40,129 bases of DNA, taken from NCBI GenBank assembly GCA_029865385.1, contig JAOUGX010000026.1, positions 1 through 40,129 on the forward strand. Reading direction: 5' to 3'. A program made the position numbers and the translations under genes. Shown in pieces: positions 25,652 to 34,326 of the stretch (its first letter is position 1; every line of letters begins with the position of its first letter). The notes under the pieces are model-generated. The model was not told the origin of the DNA. It searched no databases and saw only the letters and a list, made by a program, of their open reading frames with translations. This DNA comes from Gammaproteobacteria bacterium. GTDB lineage: Bacteria; Pseudomonadota; Gammaproteobacteria; Steroidobacterales; Woeseiaceae.

Positions 25652-25669
25652 GTTATCTCCGTAGATAAC
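25652..25669. promoter_or_regulatory. Hairpin or operator between divergent genes
   Basis: GTTATCT (25652-25658) and AGATAAC (25663-25669) are a perfect 7-bp inverted repeat with a 4-base centre CCGT. In the minus-strand transcript it forms a hairpin whose loop and 3' arm include GGAGA, the likely ribosome binding site of the deacetylase gene, ending eight to nine bases before its ATG. It could be an operator or an RNA switch. Confidence 0.45.
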
Positions 25670-25686
25670 TGTTTGACAGGACCAGT

Positions 25687-26994
25687 ATGAACAAAGACAT
25701 CTTCCGATTTATTGTTATCGCCATGCTCGCCGGCATCGCGTTCGGGACAATCGTCCATGCCACCCTGACCCCGGATAGTACTTCAGCGGTCGCTGCAAAT
25801 CTTAAAATTGTTACCGATATCTTCTTGCGCCTGATCAAAATGATTATTGCACCGCTGGTGCTGACTACGCTCATTGTCGGTATTGCACACATGGGAGATT
25901 CGAAGACGCTGGGACGTGTTGGTCTTCGTACGATCAGCTGGTTCATCGGTGCATCGTTTTTTTCACTGTCCCTCGGCCTGGTGCTGGTTAATCTGCTGCA
26001 ACCGGGAGAGGGTTTTGACCTTGCCTCTCCGGCGGTCGGACCCTCGGCTACGACTGCTGGGGCATTTACGCTGGCAGGATTCGTTACACATCTCGTGCCG
26101 CGCTCCCTATTCGAGGCAATGGCCGACAACGAAATACTTCAGATCGTCGTGTTCTCGGTCTTCGCCGGAATCGCGCTTGGTGCGCTTGGCGAAAAGACGG
26201 TGCGTGTGACCGAATTATTGGAGCAAAGTGCATTCGTTATATTGCGAATGACCGGGTACGTCATGCTATTTGCCCCGCTTGCTGTCTTCGCCGCTATTGG
26301 CGGCGTGATTGCAACGCACGGTATTGGCGTAATCGTAACCTACGGCGCATTCGTTGGGGGCTTCTACCTTTCGCTCGTCGTACTTTGGATAGCACTTGCA
26401 TTTGCAGGCCGGCTCGTGATCGGTGCGCGAATCTTTCCACTCGTCCGGGCGATTCGTGAACCGGTCACACTCGCCTTCTCAACCGCGAGTTCGGAGGCTG
26501 CCTACCCGAAATTGCTCGAGAAACTCGAGCGCTTTGGCATATCCAATCGCATTGCGAGCTTCGTATTGCCACTCGGTTACTCGTTCAATCTCGATGGCTC
26601 GATGATGTACTGTGCTTTTGCGACAGTATTCATAGCCCAGGTTTACGGAATCGAGCTTTCGGTAGTGCAACAGGTCTCAATGTTGCTTCTTCTGATGATC
26701 ACCTCCAAAGGCATGGCGGGTGTGCCGCGCGCGTCGCTGGTCGTCATCGCTGCGACGCTTTCCTTTCTCGGGCTTCCGGAGGATGGTTTGCTGCTCATAC
26801 TGGCAGTCGACCATTTCCTGGATATGGGTCGCAGCGCGACCAATGTAGTCGGCAACTCGGTCGCCACGGCAGCGGTTGCGAAATGGGAAGGCCAGTTACG
26901 TGATCCGGAGATAGAACCGCCGGCCATTGAACAGGCGCTGGAGCCACGTGACGTGCCCGCGCATACCGCGGCCACAGGAGGCGAGACAGCGTAA
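25687..26994 (+). CDS. Dicarboxylate/amino-acid:cation symporter (DAACS family)
   Basis: A 435-residue inner-membrane symporter from ATG 25687, preceded by AGGA five bases upstream. Family blocks: LRLIKMIIAPLVLTTLIVGIAHMGD near residue 60, the serine-rich hairpin AFSTASSEAAYPKLLEKLE, SFVLPLGYSFNLDGSMMYCAFATVFIAQ, and SKGMAGVPRASLVVIAATL, with the NLDG and the DMGRSATNVVGNSVA substrate-binding helix. These import dicarboxylates, glutamate or aspartate with sodium or protons. It is related to GltP/DctA; which substrate is used cannot be told. Confidence 0.92.
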   Translation: MNKDIFRFIVIAMLAGIAFGTIVHATLTPDSTSAVAANLKIVTDIFLRLIKMIIAPLVLTTLIVGIAHMGDSKTLGRVGLRTISWFIGASFFSLSLGLVLVNLLQPGEGFDLASPAVGPSATTAGAFTLAGFVTHLVPRSLFEAMADNEILQIVVFSVFAGIALGALGEKTVRVTELLEQSAFVILRMTGYVMLFAPLAVFAAIGGVIATHGIGVIVTYGAFVGGFYLSLVVLWIALAFAGRLVIGARIFPLVRAIREPVTLAFSTASSEAAYPKLLEKLERFGISNRIASFVLPLGYSFNLDGSMMYCAFATVFIAQVYGIELSVVQQVSMLLLLMITSKGMAGVPRASLVVIAATLSFLGLPEDGLLLILAVDHFLDMGRSATNVVGNSVATAAVAKWEGQLRDPEIEPPAIEQALEPRDVPAHTAATGGETA

Positions 26995-27113
26995 GATTGC
27001 CGCTGCTTACAGCGGAATTGCGCTCACCAGGTATTCGTTGCTGCCACGGAACCGGTCGACGAAGTACACAAGATTCTCTGCAAAAATCTCGTGTTATCAA
27101 GCGGCTGCGTCGG

Positions 27114-27132
27114 CAATTCGAAATTCGAATTG
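27114..27132. promoter_or_regulatory. Perfect 19-base palindrome upstream of the YgiQ gene
   Basis: CAATTCGAAATTCGAATTG has 9-bp arms around a central A, and includes the direct repeat AATTCGAA-ATTCGAA. It ends 68 bases before the YgiQ start at 27201. The form is that of a dimeric regulator site. No regulator can be named. Confidence 0.5.
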
Positions 27133-27200
27133 TCTTCCGGCCCTGCGTCCCCGCTCGGGAACGGTTATGATCACCAGCCCCGCTCGCGCGAATTCCGCTG

Positions 27201-29351
27201 ATGCCCGCAACCGCCACACCGCTGTATGACTATAACAAGTACTGGGCCGAGTGCTTCGGCACGGCGCCGCAGCTGCCCATGTCGCGCGCGGAAATGGATG
27301 CGCTCGGCTGGGATTCCTGCGACATCGTCATCGTCACCGGCGATGCCTACGTCGATCACCCTTCTTTCGGCATGGCGATCATTGGCCGGCTGCTCGAAGC
27401 ACACGGTTTTCGTGTCGGCATCATCGCGCAGCCCGACTGGAAGTCCAAAGACGCGTTCATGCAGCTGGGAAAACCGAATCTTTACTTCGGCGTCGCTGCC
27501 GGCAACATGGATTCGATGATCAACCGCTACACGGCGGACAAGAAAGTGCGGAACGACGACGCCTACACACCGCACGGCGTCGGCGGAATGCGGCCGGACC
27601 GCTGCTCGCTCGTGTACTCGCAACGCTGCAAGGAAGCGTACACCGACGTCCCCGTCGTGCTGGGTGGCATCGAAGCGTCTTTGCGTCGCATCGCGCACTA
27701 CGATTACTGGCAGGGGAGCGTAAGACGTTCGATCCTGCTGGATGCCAGCGCGGACATACTGGTTTACGGCAATGCCGAACGCGCCATAGTCGAGTTGTCG
27801 CATCGCATCGCCCGCGGTGACGCGATCAGGGACATCACCGACGTGCGCGGCACCGCATTCATTCGTCACGACAAGCCGGATGGCTGGTGGGAAATCGACT
27901 CGACGCGCATCGACCGGCCGGGACGCATCGACGCGATAGTGAGTCCCTACGTCAACACGCAGGATACGGAAGCCTGCGCAACGAAGCAGGCTGAACCGCA
28001 AACGGCCGACAACGTATTGCGATTCGTGCCGGATGCCCGCCGTAATCGCGAGCGCACGGTCATCAGACTGCCGTCTTTCGAGAAAGTCAGGAACGATGCG
28101 GTACTGTATGCGCACGCGAACCGCGTATTGCATCTCGAAACCAATCCCGGCAATGCGCGTGCGCTGGTTCAGGCGCACGAGCACCGTGATCTCTGGCTGA
28201 ATCCGCCGGCGTTGCCGCTGACGACCGAGGAAATGGATTACGTCTTCGGCATGCCGTTCACGCGGACGCCACACAAAGCCTACGGCGATGCAAAGATTCC
28301 GGCCTACGAGATGATCCGGTTTTCGGTCAACATCATGCGCGGCTGTTTCGGTGGCTGTACTTTCTGCTCCATCACCGAGCACGAAGGCCGCATCATCCAG
28401 AACCGCTCCGAGGAATCCATCCTCGAAGAGATCGAAAAGATCCGCGACACTGTTCCGGGTTTTACCGGCGTCATCTCGGATCTCGGCGGACCGACGGCCA
28501 ACATGTACCGGCTCGCCTGCAAGAGCCGCAAAATCGAAGCGGCATGTCGCCTGCCGAGCTGCGTATTTCCGGATGTCTGCAGCAATCTCAACACCGATCA
28601 CTCGTCACTGACGAAACTCTATCGCCGGGCGCGTGCGCTGCCGGGCGTCAAGAAAGTGCTCATCGCATCCGGCCTGCGTTACGACCTCGCGATCAAGGAC
28701 CCGGAATACGTTAAAGAACTGGTCACGCACCACGTCGGCGGTTATCTGAAGATCGCGCCCGAGCACACCGAAAAAGGTCCGCTCGACAAGATGATGAAAC
28801 CCGGGATCGGCGCTTACGACAAGTTCAAAGAATTGTTCGAGAAGTTCTCGGCCGAAGCCGGCAAGGAACAGTACCTGATCCCGTATTTCATCGCGGCGCA
28901 CCCGGGCACTAGCGACGAGGACATGGTCAACCTCGCGCTATGGCTCAAAGCGAACGGCTTCCGGGCGGACCAAGTGCAGGCGTTTTACCCGTCGCCGATG
29001 GCAACGGCGACCGCGATGTTTCACTCGGGCAAGAACCCGCTGCGTAAAGTGACGTACAAAAGCGATGGCGTCGAAAGTATCAAGAGCCCGGAGAAGCGCC
29101 GACTACACAAAGCGCTACTGCGCTACCACGACCCGAAAAACTGGCCGCTCATTCGAAAAGCGCTGTTCGATATGAAGCTCGGCCACCTGGTCGGCGCCGG
29201 CAAGGACAAACTTGTGCCACTGCATCAGCCGCGAGGAGTCGCAGCGCACCGCTCTCCGCGACGCAAGAATTCGGATGCTGCACATGAGAAACGCATTCGC
29301 AAGGGAAAGGCTTTGTCGCAACACACGGGACTCCCGCCGCGGGCCGAATGA
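27201..29351 (+). CDS. ygiQ: YgiQ family radical SAM protein (UPF0313)
   Basis: A 716-residue protein from ATG 27201. It starts with [14 protein letters not shown], has [14 protein letters not shown] and the AdoMet radical motif C382-FGG-C386-TF-C389 inside [15 protein letters not shown]. Other blocks are [17 protein letters not shown] and [14 protein letters not shown], typical of the YgiQ/UPF0313 family. The far C-terminus (about 680-716) is a basic, low-complexity tail. YgiQ proteins bind an iron-sulfur cluster; their reaction is unknown. The cobalamin-like N-terminal domain is a known component of this family. It is a single gene followed by the hairpin at 29365-29421. Confidence 0.93.
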   Translation: MPATATPLYDYNKYWAECFGTAPQLPMSRAEMDALGWDSCDIVIVTGDAYVDHPSFGMAIIGRLLEAHGFRVGIIAQPDWKSKDAFMQLGKPNLYFGVAAGNMDSMINRYTADKKVRNDDAYTPHGVGGMRPDRCSLVYSQRCKEAYTDVPVVLGGIEASLRRIAHYDYWQGSVRRSILLDASADILVYGNAERAIVELSHRIARGDAIRDITDVRGTAFIRHDKPDGWWEIDSTRIDRPGRIDAIVSPYVNTQDTEACATKQAEPQTADNVLRFVPDARRNRERTVIRLPSFEKVRNDAVLYAHANRVLHLETNPGNARALVQAHEHRDLWLNPPALPLTTEEMDYVFGMPFTRTPHKAYGDAKIPAYEMIRFSVNIMRGCFGGCTFCSITEHEGRIIQNRSEESILEEIEKIRDTVPGFTGVISDLGGPTANMYRLACKSRKIEAACRLPSCVFPDVCSNLNTDHSSLTKLYRRARALPGVKKVLIASGLRYDLAIKDPEYVKELVTHHVGGYLKIAPEHTEKGPLDKMMKPGIGAYDKFKELFEKFSAEAGKEQYLIPYFIAAHPGTSDEDMVNLALWLKANGFRADQVQAFYPSPMATATAMFHSGKNPLRKVTYKSDGVESIKSPEKRRLHKALLRYHDPKNWPLIRKALFDMKLGHLVGAGKDKLVPLHQPRGVAAHRSPRRKNSDAAHEKRIRKGKALSQHTGLPPRAE

Positions 29352-29364
29352 AAAAAGGTCTTTG

Positions 29365-29421
29365 AAAAAAGGGGTCAGAGTTAATTGACGGTTCCCGTTA
29401 ATTAACTCTGACCCCTTTTTT
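29365..29421. repeat. Second long hairpin of the A-run/GGGG type
   Basis: A6 plus GGGGTCAGAGTTAATT (29365-29386) is the perfect reverse complement of AATTAACTCTGACCCC plus T6 (29400-29421), a 22-bp stem. Inside the 13-base loop ACGG (29388-29391) also pairs with CCGT (29395-29398). The T-run continues beyond the stem. Layout is the same as at 151-205 with a different arm sequence. It lies 14 bases after the YgiQ stop and 7 bases from the stop of the cytochrome gene, so it can terminate both convergent genes. Confidence 0.88.
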
Positions 29422-29428
29422 TCTTTTT

Positions 29429-30277
29429 TTAGTCCATACCCGGCGCCAGCGACTTGAGGTAAATCGCGATCGCTTTGCGGTCTTCGGGCGTAAGATGACT
29501 GGTGTTGTCGTCGATGACGGCAGACATCGATCCACCGGTGAAGTCACCGTCGGGCAACATGCCAATGTCGAGAAAAAACTCGATGTCACGCAATTGCCAG
29601 CGGCCGATGCCGTGCTCCGGATCCGCCGTGATGTTCGGGATACTCTCGCCATCGGGCCCGTCAGGATTGCCGGTCAATCCTTTGTCGTATTGCAGGCCGC
29701 CCAGCCGGCCGCGCGGCGTATGGCATTCGCCGCAATGGCCGACATGCCGTACCAGGTAGGCTCCGCGATTCCATTCCGTACTCTTTGTTTCATCGGGCCC
29801 GAAACGGCCCGAATTGAAGTAGGTCATTTGCCAGCCGCGCGCGGCGAGCCGTGATGACATGAACACCGGCAGGTCGTGATCCGGAATTTCCTTCGTCACC
29901 GGCTCCAGGCTGAAGAGGTAAGCTTTGATTGCCAGCAGGTCTTCGCGTGACATGCCTGTGTAAGAGGTGTACGGAAAGGCCGGAAAATACGCGTCACCGT
30001 CCGGATTCAATCCCTCGTGAAATGCGCGCAGGAAATCGTCGTCGGACCATTTGCCGATACCCGTTTCCGTGTCCGGTGTGATATTCGGCGCATAGAATGT
30101 GCCGAAAGGTGATTTGAGGGCGTGCCCGCCCGCCAGCGGCACGGCGCCCTCCACCTCTTCCGTATGGCATGTGATACAGCCGCCGGCGTAAACGAGGTAT
30201 TTGCCCTTTTCCAGCAGCGCCTCGTCCGCAAGGGCCGCCGCACTGCTCAAGGCGACGGCCAGCAATACATAGCGCAA
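29429..30277 (-). CDS. Diheme c-type cytochrome
   Basis: A 282-residue secreted cytochrome starting TTG at 30277 (MRYVLLAVALSSAAALA signal sequence, mature from about residue 18). Two heme attachment sites are C34-IT-C37-H38 and C182-GE-C185-H186, each followed by segments that could supply the methionine ligand (Met109 in YTGMSRED, Met251 in GGSMSAV). The repeat of blocks (NITPDTETGIGKWSDDDF and NITADPEHGIGRWQLRDIEF) shows two homologous cytochrome c domains. This matches the family of diheme cytochromes used as electron acceptors of periplasmic dehydrogenases. It sits nine bases after the cytochrome c' gene and is probably co-transcribed. Confidence 0.9.
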   Translation of the reverse strand: MRYVLLAVALSSAAALADEALLEKGKYLVYAGGCITCHTEEVEGAVPLAGGHALKSPFGTFYAPNITPDTETGIGKWSDDDFLRAFHEGLNPDGDAYFPAFPYTSYTGMSREDLLAIKAYLFSLEPVTKEIPDHDLPVFMSSRLAARGWQMTYFNSGRFGPDETKSTEWNRGAYLVRHVGHCGECHTPRGRLGGLQYDKGLTGNPDGPDGESIPNITADPEHGIGRWQLRDIEFFLDIGMLPDGDFTGGSMSAVIDDNTSHLTPEDRKAIAIYLKSLAPGMD

Positions 30278-30286
30278 AGTTTTGAC

Positions 30287-30754
30287 TCAGTCCTTTGGCG
30301 CGCGGAACTTGTCGTGACAACCCTTGCAGCTGCCGCCAACATCGCGAAAGGCGGCGGCGATCGCGGGCTTGTCGTCTCTTTCCGCCGCTGCTACGAATTT
30401 TTTCGTCGCATCAACGAGTTTCTCGACAGCTGCCGCAAATTCCTCCGGTTGCTCCCAGATCACCGGCAGCGCCTCCGACCCTTCGACATTGGAACCGGCT
30501 GGAAAAAGCGTTGCGATTTCCGAAGCGCCGTTGGCAAGGCCGCGAGCATGTTTGAGCAGAAACTCCGGACCGTCGACCAGGCCGCGCACGTGCATTGAAG
30601 CCGCGCCAATATGCCCCTTGAGCGAGGTCATGACGGATTCGCGATAGTCGGCCGCATCCTGTGAGGTCGTCTCCGCGGTTGCAACCAGCGATGCAGCTGG
30701 TCCTGTAGTAATCGCCAATGCGGCAACAAGGAACCTGAAACGGGTTTTCTGCAT
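30287..30754 (-). CDS. Cytochrome c' (class II monoheme)
   Basis: A 155-residue secreted protein. ATG 30754 is chosen because GGAGA lies five bases upstream; an in-frame ATG four codons earlier is an alternative. Residues 1-27 are a signal peptide ending near TAE. The heme site C143-KG-C146-H147 is at the C-terminus (GGSCKGCHDKFR), the hallmark of class II cytochromes with a four-helix bundle. Blocks of such proteins, DYRESVMTSLKGHIGAAS and FPAGSN..GSEALPVIWE, are present. Cytochromes c' bind NO and may protect from nitrosative stress or carry electrons. Its operon partner is the diheme cytochrome. Confidence 0.9.
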   Translation of the reverse strand: MQKTRFRFLVAALAITTGPAASLVATAETTSQDAADYRESVMTSLKGHIGAASMHVRGLVDGPEFLLKHARGLANGASEIATLFPAGSNVEGSEALPVIWEQPEEFAAAVEKLVDATKKFVAAAERDDKPAIAAAFRDVGGSCKGCHDKFRAPKD

Positions 30755-31156
30755 GGGAATCTCCATTGATTTTTCGTTAATCGAAATTGGCACGGGTGCG
30801 CAACGAGTATATCTTGCGATCCGGCCGGATTGTATGGTCACTCACGACAAGATCGGCAGAGCGTGTTCGTTTGTCGAATCGCTGGGTGGGCGGTTCGGCA
30901 GCAGCGTGGTGGTTTGGAGTCATTGTCTCTGCCGTGTTATTTGGATTCGGTCATTAATAAAAGGGACCACCGGGTATCGTCAATTCCGGAATGGCGGGAA
31001 TCATTGGCGAATTCTCTTGTCGCATTTCACATAATTTGCGGGCGGATCGGAACTGGTTCACGAATACGGCCACTCCGGTCCCGGTTCGTGGTTCAAATTT
31101 CCTAAAATCGACTCGTGTAATGGCTCGGCCACTGTCTTCCAGCGGGGAGAAATCCG
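30755..31156. other. Divergent intergenic region, cytochrome c' / ferritin-like gene
   Basis: These 402 bases hold no convincing gene. CACGAA (31059-31064) can pair with TTCGTG (31085-31090) and short AT-rich blocks (CATTAATAAAAGGG near 30951, CATAATTTG near 31030) are possible promoter pieces, but no hexamer pair with correct spacing was found. A regulated promoter is expected because divergent genes share the gap. Confidence 0.4.
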
Positions 31157-31669
31157 ATGCAACATCTGCCCAACACAGGCGATCTTCGGGAAATCCCGAT
31201 ATGCAAGCTGTCGATCAGAGAACTGCTGCTTCATGCACTCGTGATTGAACGCGAGGCGAAACACCGCTACGAAGAACTTGCCAATATGATGGAGAATATT
31301 GGCAACAGGAAGGTCTCGAGATTATTCGCGAAGATGGCGGAAATCGAAGCCACGCATGCGGAATCGATCGACCGGCAGATTCGAGGTCGTGAATTGCCGG
31401 TTCTCACCCCAAGCGAATATTCCTGGCCCGGACCCGAAGCGCCGGAAAACACTGACAGCAACAGACTCTTTCATCTGATGACGCCGTGCCAGGCGATGAA
31501 GCTGGCGCTCGACAATGAAAAACGCGCCTACGAATTTTACAACGATGTCGTCGATGACAGCACGGATGAGCGCGTTCGGGAAATGGCTGCGGAATTGGCT
31601 GCAGAGGAAGAGCAGCATGTTGCCTGGGTCGAGGAATGGCTGGCGGAAGAGCTGTCCGAAGACCGATAG
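31157..31669 (+). CDS. Ferritin-like (rubrerythrin-type) diiron protein
   Basis: A 170-residue protein from ATG 31157, with GGGGAGA ending about six bases upstream. Two helical pairs carry the diiron ligand pattern: EREAKHRYEELAN (31-43) and EIEATHAE (62-69) in the first half, NEKRAYEFYND (120-130) and AEEEQHVAWVEE (149-160) in the second. This E...E..H duplication is the ferritin-like/rubrerythrin arrangement. No rubredoxin-like CxxC domain follows, so it is a ferritin-like protein rather than classical rubrerythrin. Likely role: peroxide reduction or iron handling, in the cytoplasm. It is a single gene, convergent with rlmJ with 23 bases between. Confidence 0.85.
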   Translation: MQHLPNTGDLREIPICKLSIRELLLHALVIEREAKHRYEELANMMENIGNRKVSRLFAKMAEIEATHAESIDRQIRGRELPVLTPSEYSWPGPEAPENTDSNRLFHLMTPCQAMKLALDNEKRAYEFYNDVVDDSTDERVREMAAELAAEEEQHVAWVEEWLAEELSEDR

Positions 31670-31692
31670 TCGTAACCCCGATTCGGCGTATC

Positions 31693-32535
31693 TTACTCTG
31701 CCACCCACTGCTCGATGCGAAATCCGGACGAATTGCATTGTCCCAAAGCTGATGCAAGCCAGGGCAGCGCCAGCTTCATCTCCTCGCGCAGGGTCCATGG
31801 CGGATTGACGACGATCATGCCGCAGCCGTACATGCCAGGATGAATTTCTCGATCGGCGATAGTCAGTTCGAGGTTCAGTACATCGCGTATCGCGGCTTTA
31901 TCGACACACTGACGTAGCAAGGCGGTTCGGCGGTCGTCGAGAATCGGGTACCAGACGGCGTATATGCCGGTGGAGAAACGCCGGTGCAAGGCGACAAGCG
32001 TTGCCATGACCGTTTCGTACTCACCGTCCAGTTCGTAGGACGGGTCGATCAGGATCAGCCCCCGCCGTTCGGCCGGCGGCAGCAACCCTTTACTGAAGCG
32101 GTATCCGTCTTCGGCGAAGCAATGCACACGCCGGTCTCTTTTGAAAGTCTGCTGCAGCAACGGATAGTCGCTGCCGTGCAGCTCGCAAAGCATCAGCCGG
32201 TCTTGAGCCCTCAATAGTTGCGCACCAATCCAGGGCGAACCCGGGTAGCGAAGGAGCTGATCGCCGTCGTTGAATTGGCGGATCAATTCGAGGTATGCGG
32301 CGATTGGCTCTGGCGAGTCTTTCACATACCAAAGTTTGCCGATCCCCAGGTTGCTTTCCTCATTCTTCAGCGCATAGTCCGACTGCAGGTCGTATCCTCC
32401 GGCGCCGGCGTGGGTGTCAACGAAGCAGAGCGGTGAATCCTTGCGGGTCATGTACCGCAATAGCGCCGTCAATACGACGTGTTTCATGACGTCGGCGTAA
32501 TTTCCGGCGTGAAATGCGTGTCGGTAGCTCAGCAT
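31693..32535 (-). CDS. rlmJ: 23S rRNA (adenine(2030)-N6)-methyltransferase RlmJ
   Basis: A 280-residue SAM methyltransferase from ATG 32535. The start MLSYRHAFHAGNYADVMKH is nearly invariant in RlmJ. The family blocks CFVDTHAGAGGYDL and the catalytic motif LILIDPSYELDGEY (in place of the usual DPPY) are present, and the C-terminal region GCGMIVVNPPWTLREEM is typical. It modifies A2030 of 23S rRNA; length equals E. coli RlmJ (280). It is a single gene that diverges from mmuM. The Ser for Pro change in DPSY is tolerated in the family. Confidence 0.94.
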   Translation of the reverse strand: MLSYRHAFHAGNYADVMKHVVLTALLRYMTRKDSPLCFVDTHAGAGGYDLQSDYALKNEESNLGIGKLWYVKDSPEPIAAYLELIRQFNDGDQLLRYPGSPWIGAQLLRAQDRLMLCELHGSDYPLLQQTFKRDRRVHCFAEDGYRFSKGLLPPAERRGLILIDPSYELDGEYETVMATLVALHRRFSTGIYAVWYPILDDRRTALLRQCVDKAAIRDVLNLELTIADREIHPGMYGCGMIVVNPPWTLREEMKLALPWLASALGQCNSSGFRIEQWVAE

Positions 32536-32582
32536 ATGGAGAGCTTACTCAAATCGCGGCCGATTGCGGCTAGAATCCGTGC

Positions 32583-33545
32583 ATGCCCGGCACGAACCCG
32601 TTCTCAGATGCGCTGAAGAAAGCTGCCCCGATCATTCTGGACGGTGGTCTCGCCACGGAACTCGAGGCACAGGGTGCGAAGCTGCACGAGTCGCTGTGGT
32701 CGGCCGCGCATCTGCACAGTGATCCCGAAGCCATCGTCAAGGCGCACCTCGCCTACCTGGAAGCCGGTGCCAGTTGCATCATCAGTGCCAGCTACCAGGC
32801 AACGCGCAAGGGTCTGATGACCCTTGGCATATCCGCAGACGAAGCGGATGCATTGATCGTTCGCTCGGTAGGCCTTGCGCAGGAGGCAAGAGATCGGTTC
32901 GTCGCGGCCAATCCGCAAGCGCAACAACAGATACTGATAGCCGCCAGCATCGGGCCCTATGGCGCCGCATTGCACGACGGATCGGAGTACGTCGGAGCCT
33001 ACGGCGTATCGAAAGCCGCGCTTCGCGAATTTCACGAGCAGCGACTGCATTTGCTTGACGCCAGTGGCGCCGACGTATTGGCCTGCGAGACCATACCGGA
33101 TTTCCAGGAGATCGTCGTTCTTTGCGAACTTCTCAGGACCGTTACAACGCCGGCCTGGGTAAGCTTTTCCTGTGCCGACGGGCAGCATATTAGTGACGGC
33201 ACCGCGATCAGCGACTGCGCAGCTTTGTTTATCGATCATCCAAAGGTGCTTGCGCTCGGCGTGAACTGCACGCCGCCGCAGTACATACCGGCCCTGATCG
33301 GCGAGCTCAAAGCCGCTGCAACTGACAAGGCAATCATTGTCTACCCCAATTCCGGCGAGCGTTATGAAGCCGAAACCAATACCTGGCACGGTACTTCCAC
33401 GCCGGTCGAGTGCGCTCTGGCGGCACAGGAATGGCTTCGGGCCGGCGCGAAGATCATTGGCGGTTGCTGTCGCATGGGTCCAAAGCACATCCGGCAGATG
33501 CACGAGCGCATCGCCAAGCCTGGCTCGCCTATACTGTTGTCATGA
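32583..33545 (+). CDS. mmuM: Homocysteine S-methyltransferase
   Basis: A 320-residue cytoplasmic enzyme from ATG 32583. The barrel has the zinc-thiol site Cys229 (GVNCTPP) and Cys295-Cys296 (IIGGCCRMGP). The N-terminal ILDGGLATELEAQGAKL and TNSY-like block CIISASYQATRKG are family features. It transfers a methyl from S-methylmethionine or SAM to homocysteine, making methionine. The stop overlaps the next ATG as ATGA. It begins the directional block mmuM - membrane protein - aguB - MFS - aguA - tetR. Confidence 0.9.
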   Translation: MPGTNPFSDALKKAAPIILDGGLATELEAQGAKLHESLWSAAHLHSDPEAIVKAHLAYLEAGASCIISASYQATRKGLMTLGISADEADALIVRSVGLAQEARDRFVAANPQAQQQILIAASIGPYGAALHDGSEYVGAYGVSKAALREFHEQRLHLLDASGADVLACETIPDFQEIVVLCELLRTVTTPAWVSFSCADGQHISDGTAISDCAALFIDHPKVLALGVNCTPPQYIPALIGELKAAATDKAIIVYPNSGERYEAETNTWHGTSTPVECALAAQEWLRAGAKIIGGCCRMGPKHIRQMHERIAKPGSPILLS

Positions 33546-34249
33546 AGATGCGCATGGTTCCGATTGTGGCCGGTCTTGCGCCGATCATCGCGATACATCT
33601 CTGCTACCTGATTGCCATTCAGCATTCGCTGTTGCCAGGCTGCATTCCCTATGTCGAGGGTTGCGTTTCGATCAGCGCGACCGGCCGCTACGAGCCGGCG
33701 AGCTATTTGTTCAAGGCGGTAATGCTGCCGAATTCGATGCTGCTTTTCGCGTATTGGTTGTTGAACGTAGCGTGGCTCCGCACTTTCGAAATCTCGCTGG
33801 GCGTACCTGCGAGACGCTATCGGTCGATTGCCGCACTCGGAAGTGGCGGCGCGCTGTTCCTGATTCTCTACGTCATTTTCCTCGGGTCTGCCGAACCGTT
33901 CTACGAATTCATGCGGCGGTTCGGCGTGTACCTGTATTTCGCTCTCTCGGTTTTTGCCCAGATTCTGTTGGCGAGCCGCTCGCTGCAGCTTGCGACACAG
34001 GCGGGGATCGGCTCGCTTGCGCTGATTTCGAAGTGGCAACTTGCCTTGGCCGTTGCGCCATTCGCCCTGGGTATTCTCAACCTGGTCCTGAAAGCAGCTC
34101 TGCAAGACAGCAATCAGGCAGAAAACATCATCGAATGGATTTTCGCGCTGATGATGCAGAGCTTTTTCGTGTTGAGCTATTTCTCTTGGAAACTCAGTGG
34201 GTTCCGTGCTGAATTCCAGGTTTTCCGCCGGCCGGACGTCCAGCCCTGA
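33542..34249 (+). CDS. Predicted multi-pass membrane protein, Frag1/DRAM-like
   Basis: A 235-residue protein starting at ATG 33542 (MKMRMVPIVAGL), which overlaps the mmuM stop as ATGA; this fixes the start. It has about five or six hydrophobic segments. The block PGCIPYVEGCVSISATGRYEPASYLFKA, followed by a long hydrophobic segment, resembles Frag1/DRAM/Sfk1-type proteins. Those are integral membrane proteins mainly studied in eukaryotes, with unclear bacterial function. The match is by eye and tentative. Confidence 0.65.
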   Translation: MKMRMVPIVAGLAPIIAIHLCYLIAIQHSLLPGCIPYVEGCVSISATGRYEPASYLFKAVMLPNSMLLFAYWLLNVAWLRTFEISLGVPARRYRSIAALGSGGALFLILYVIFLGSAEPFYEFMRRFGVYLYFALSVFAQILLASRSLQLATQAGIGSLALISKWQLALAVAPFALGILNLVLKAALQDSNQAENIIEWIFALMMQSFFVLSYFSWKLSGFRAEFQVFRRPDVQP

Positions 34250-34326
34250 GCGCACCCGGCTTCGTTGACTCGGGCTGAAAGTCGAGTTAACTTGACTAAG
34301 TCCTGAAACGAAATCCGGTGATTCCC

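Noticed and set aside
24671-25690. Plus-strand frame of 339 residues over the deacetylase gene
   Set aside because: Arg/His-rich shadow of the minus-strand NodB-type gene; it has no motif and would overlap the symporter start.
27000-27015. Terminator after the symporter gene
   Set aside because: CCGCTG/CAGCGG is only a 6-bp stem and no T-run follows.
27171-28601. Long antisense frame of 476 residues over ygiQ
   Set aside because: It is a shadow of the plus-strand gene, rich in Arg, Val and Asp as expected for GC-rich antisense, with no domain or start signal; the sense frame has a clear radical SAM motif.
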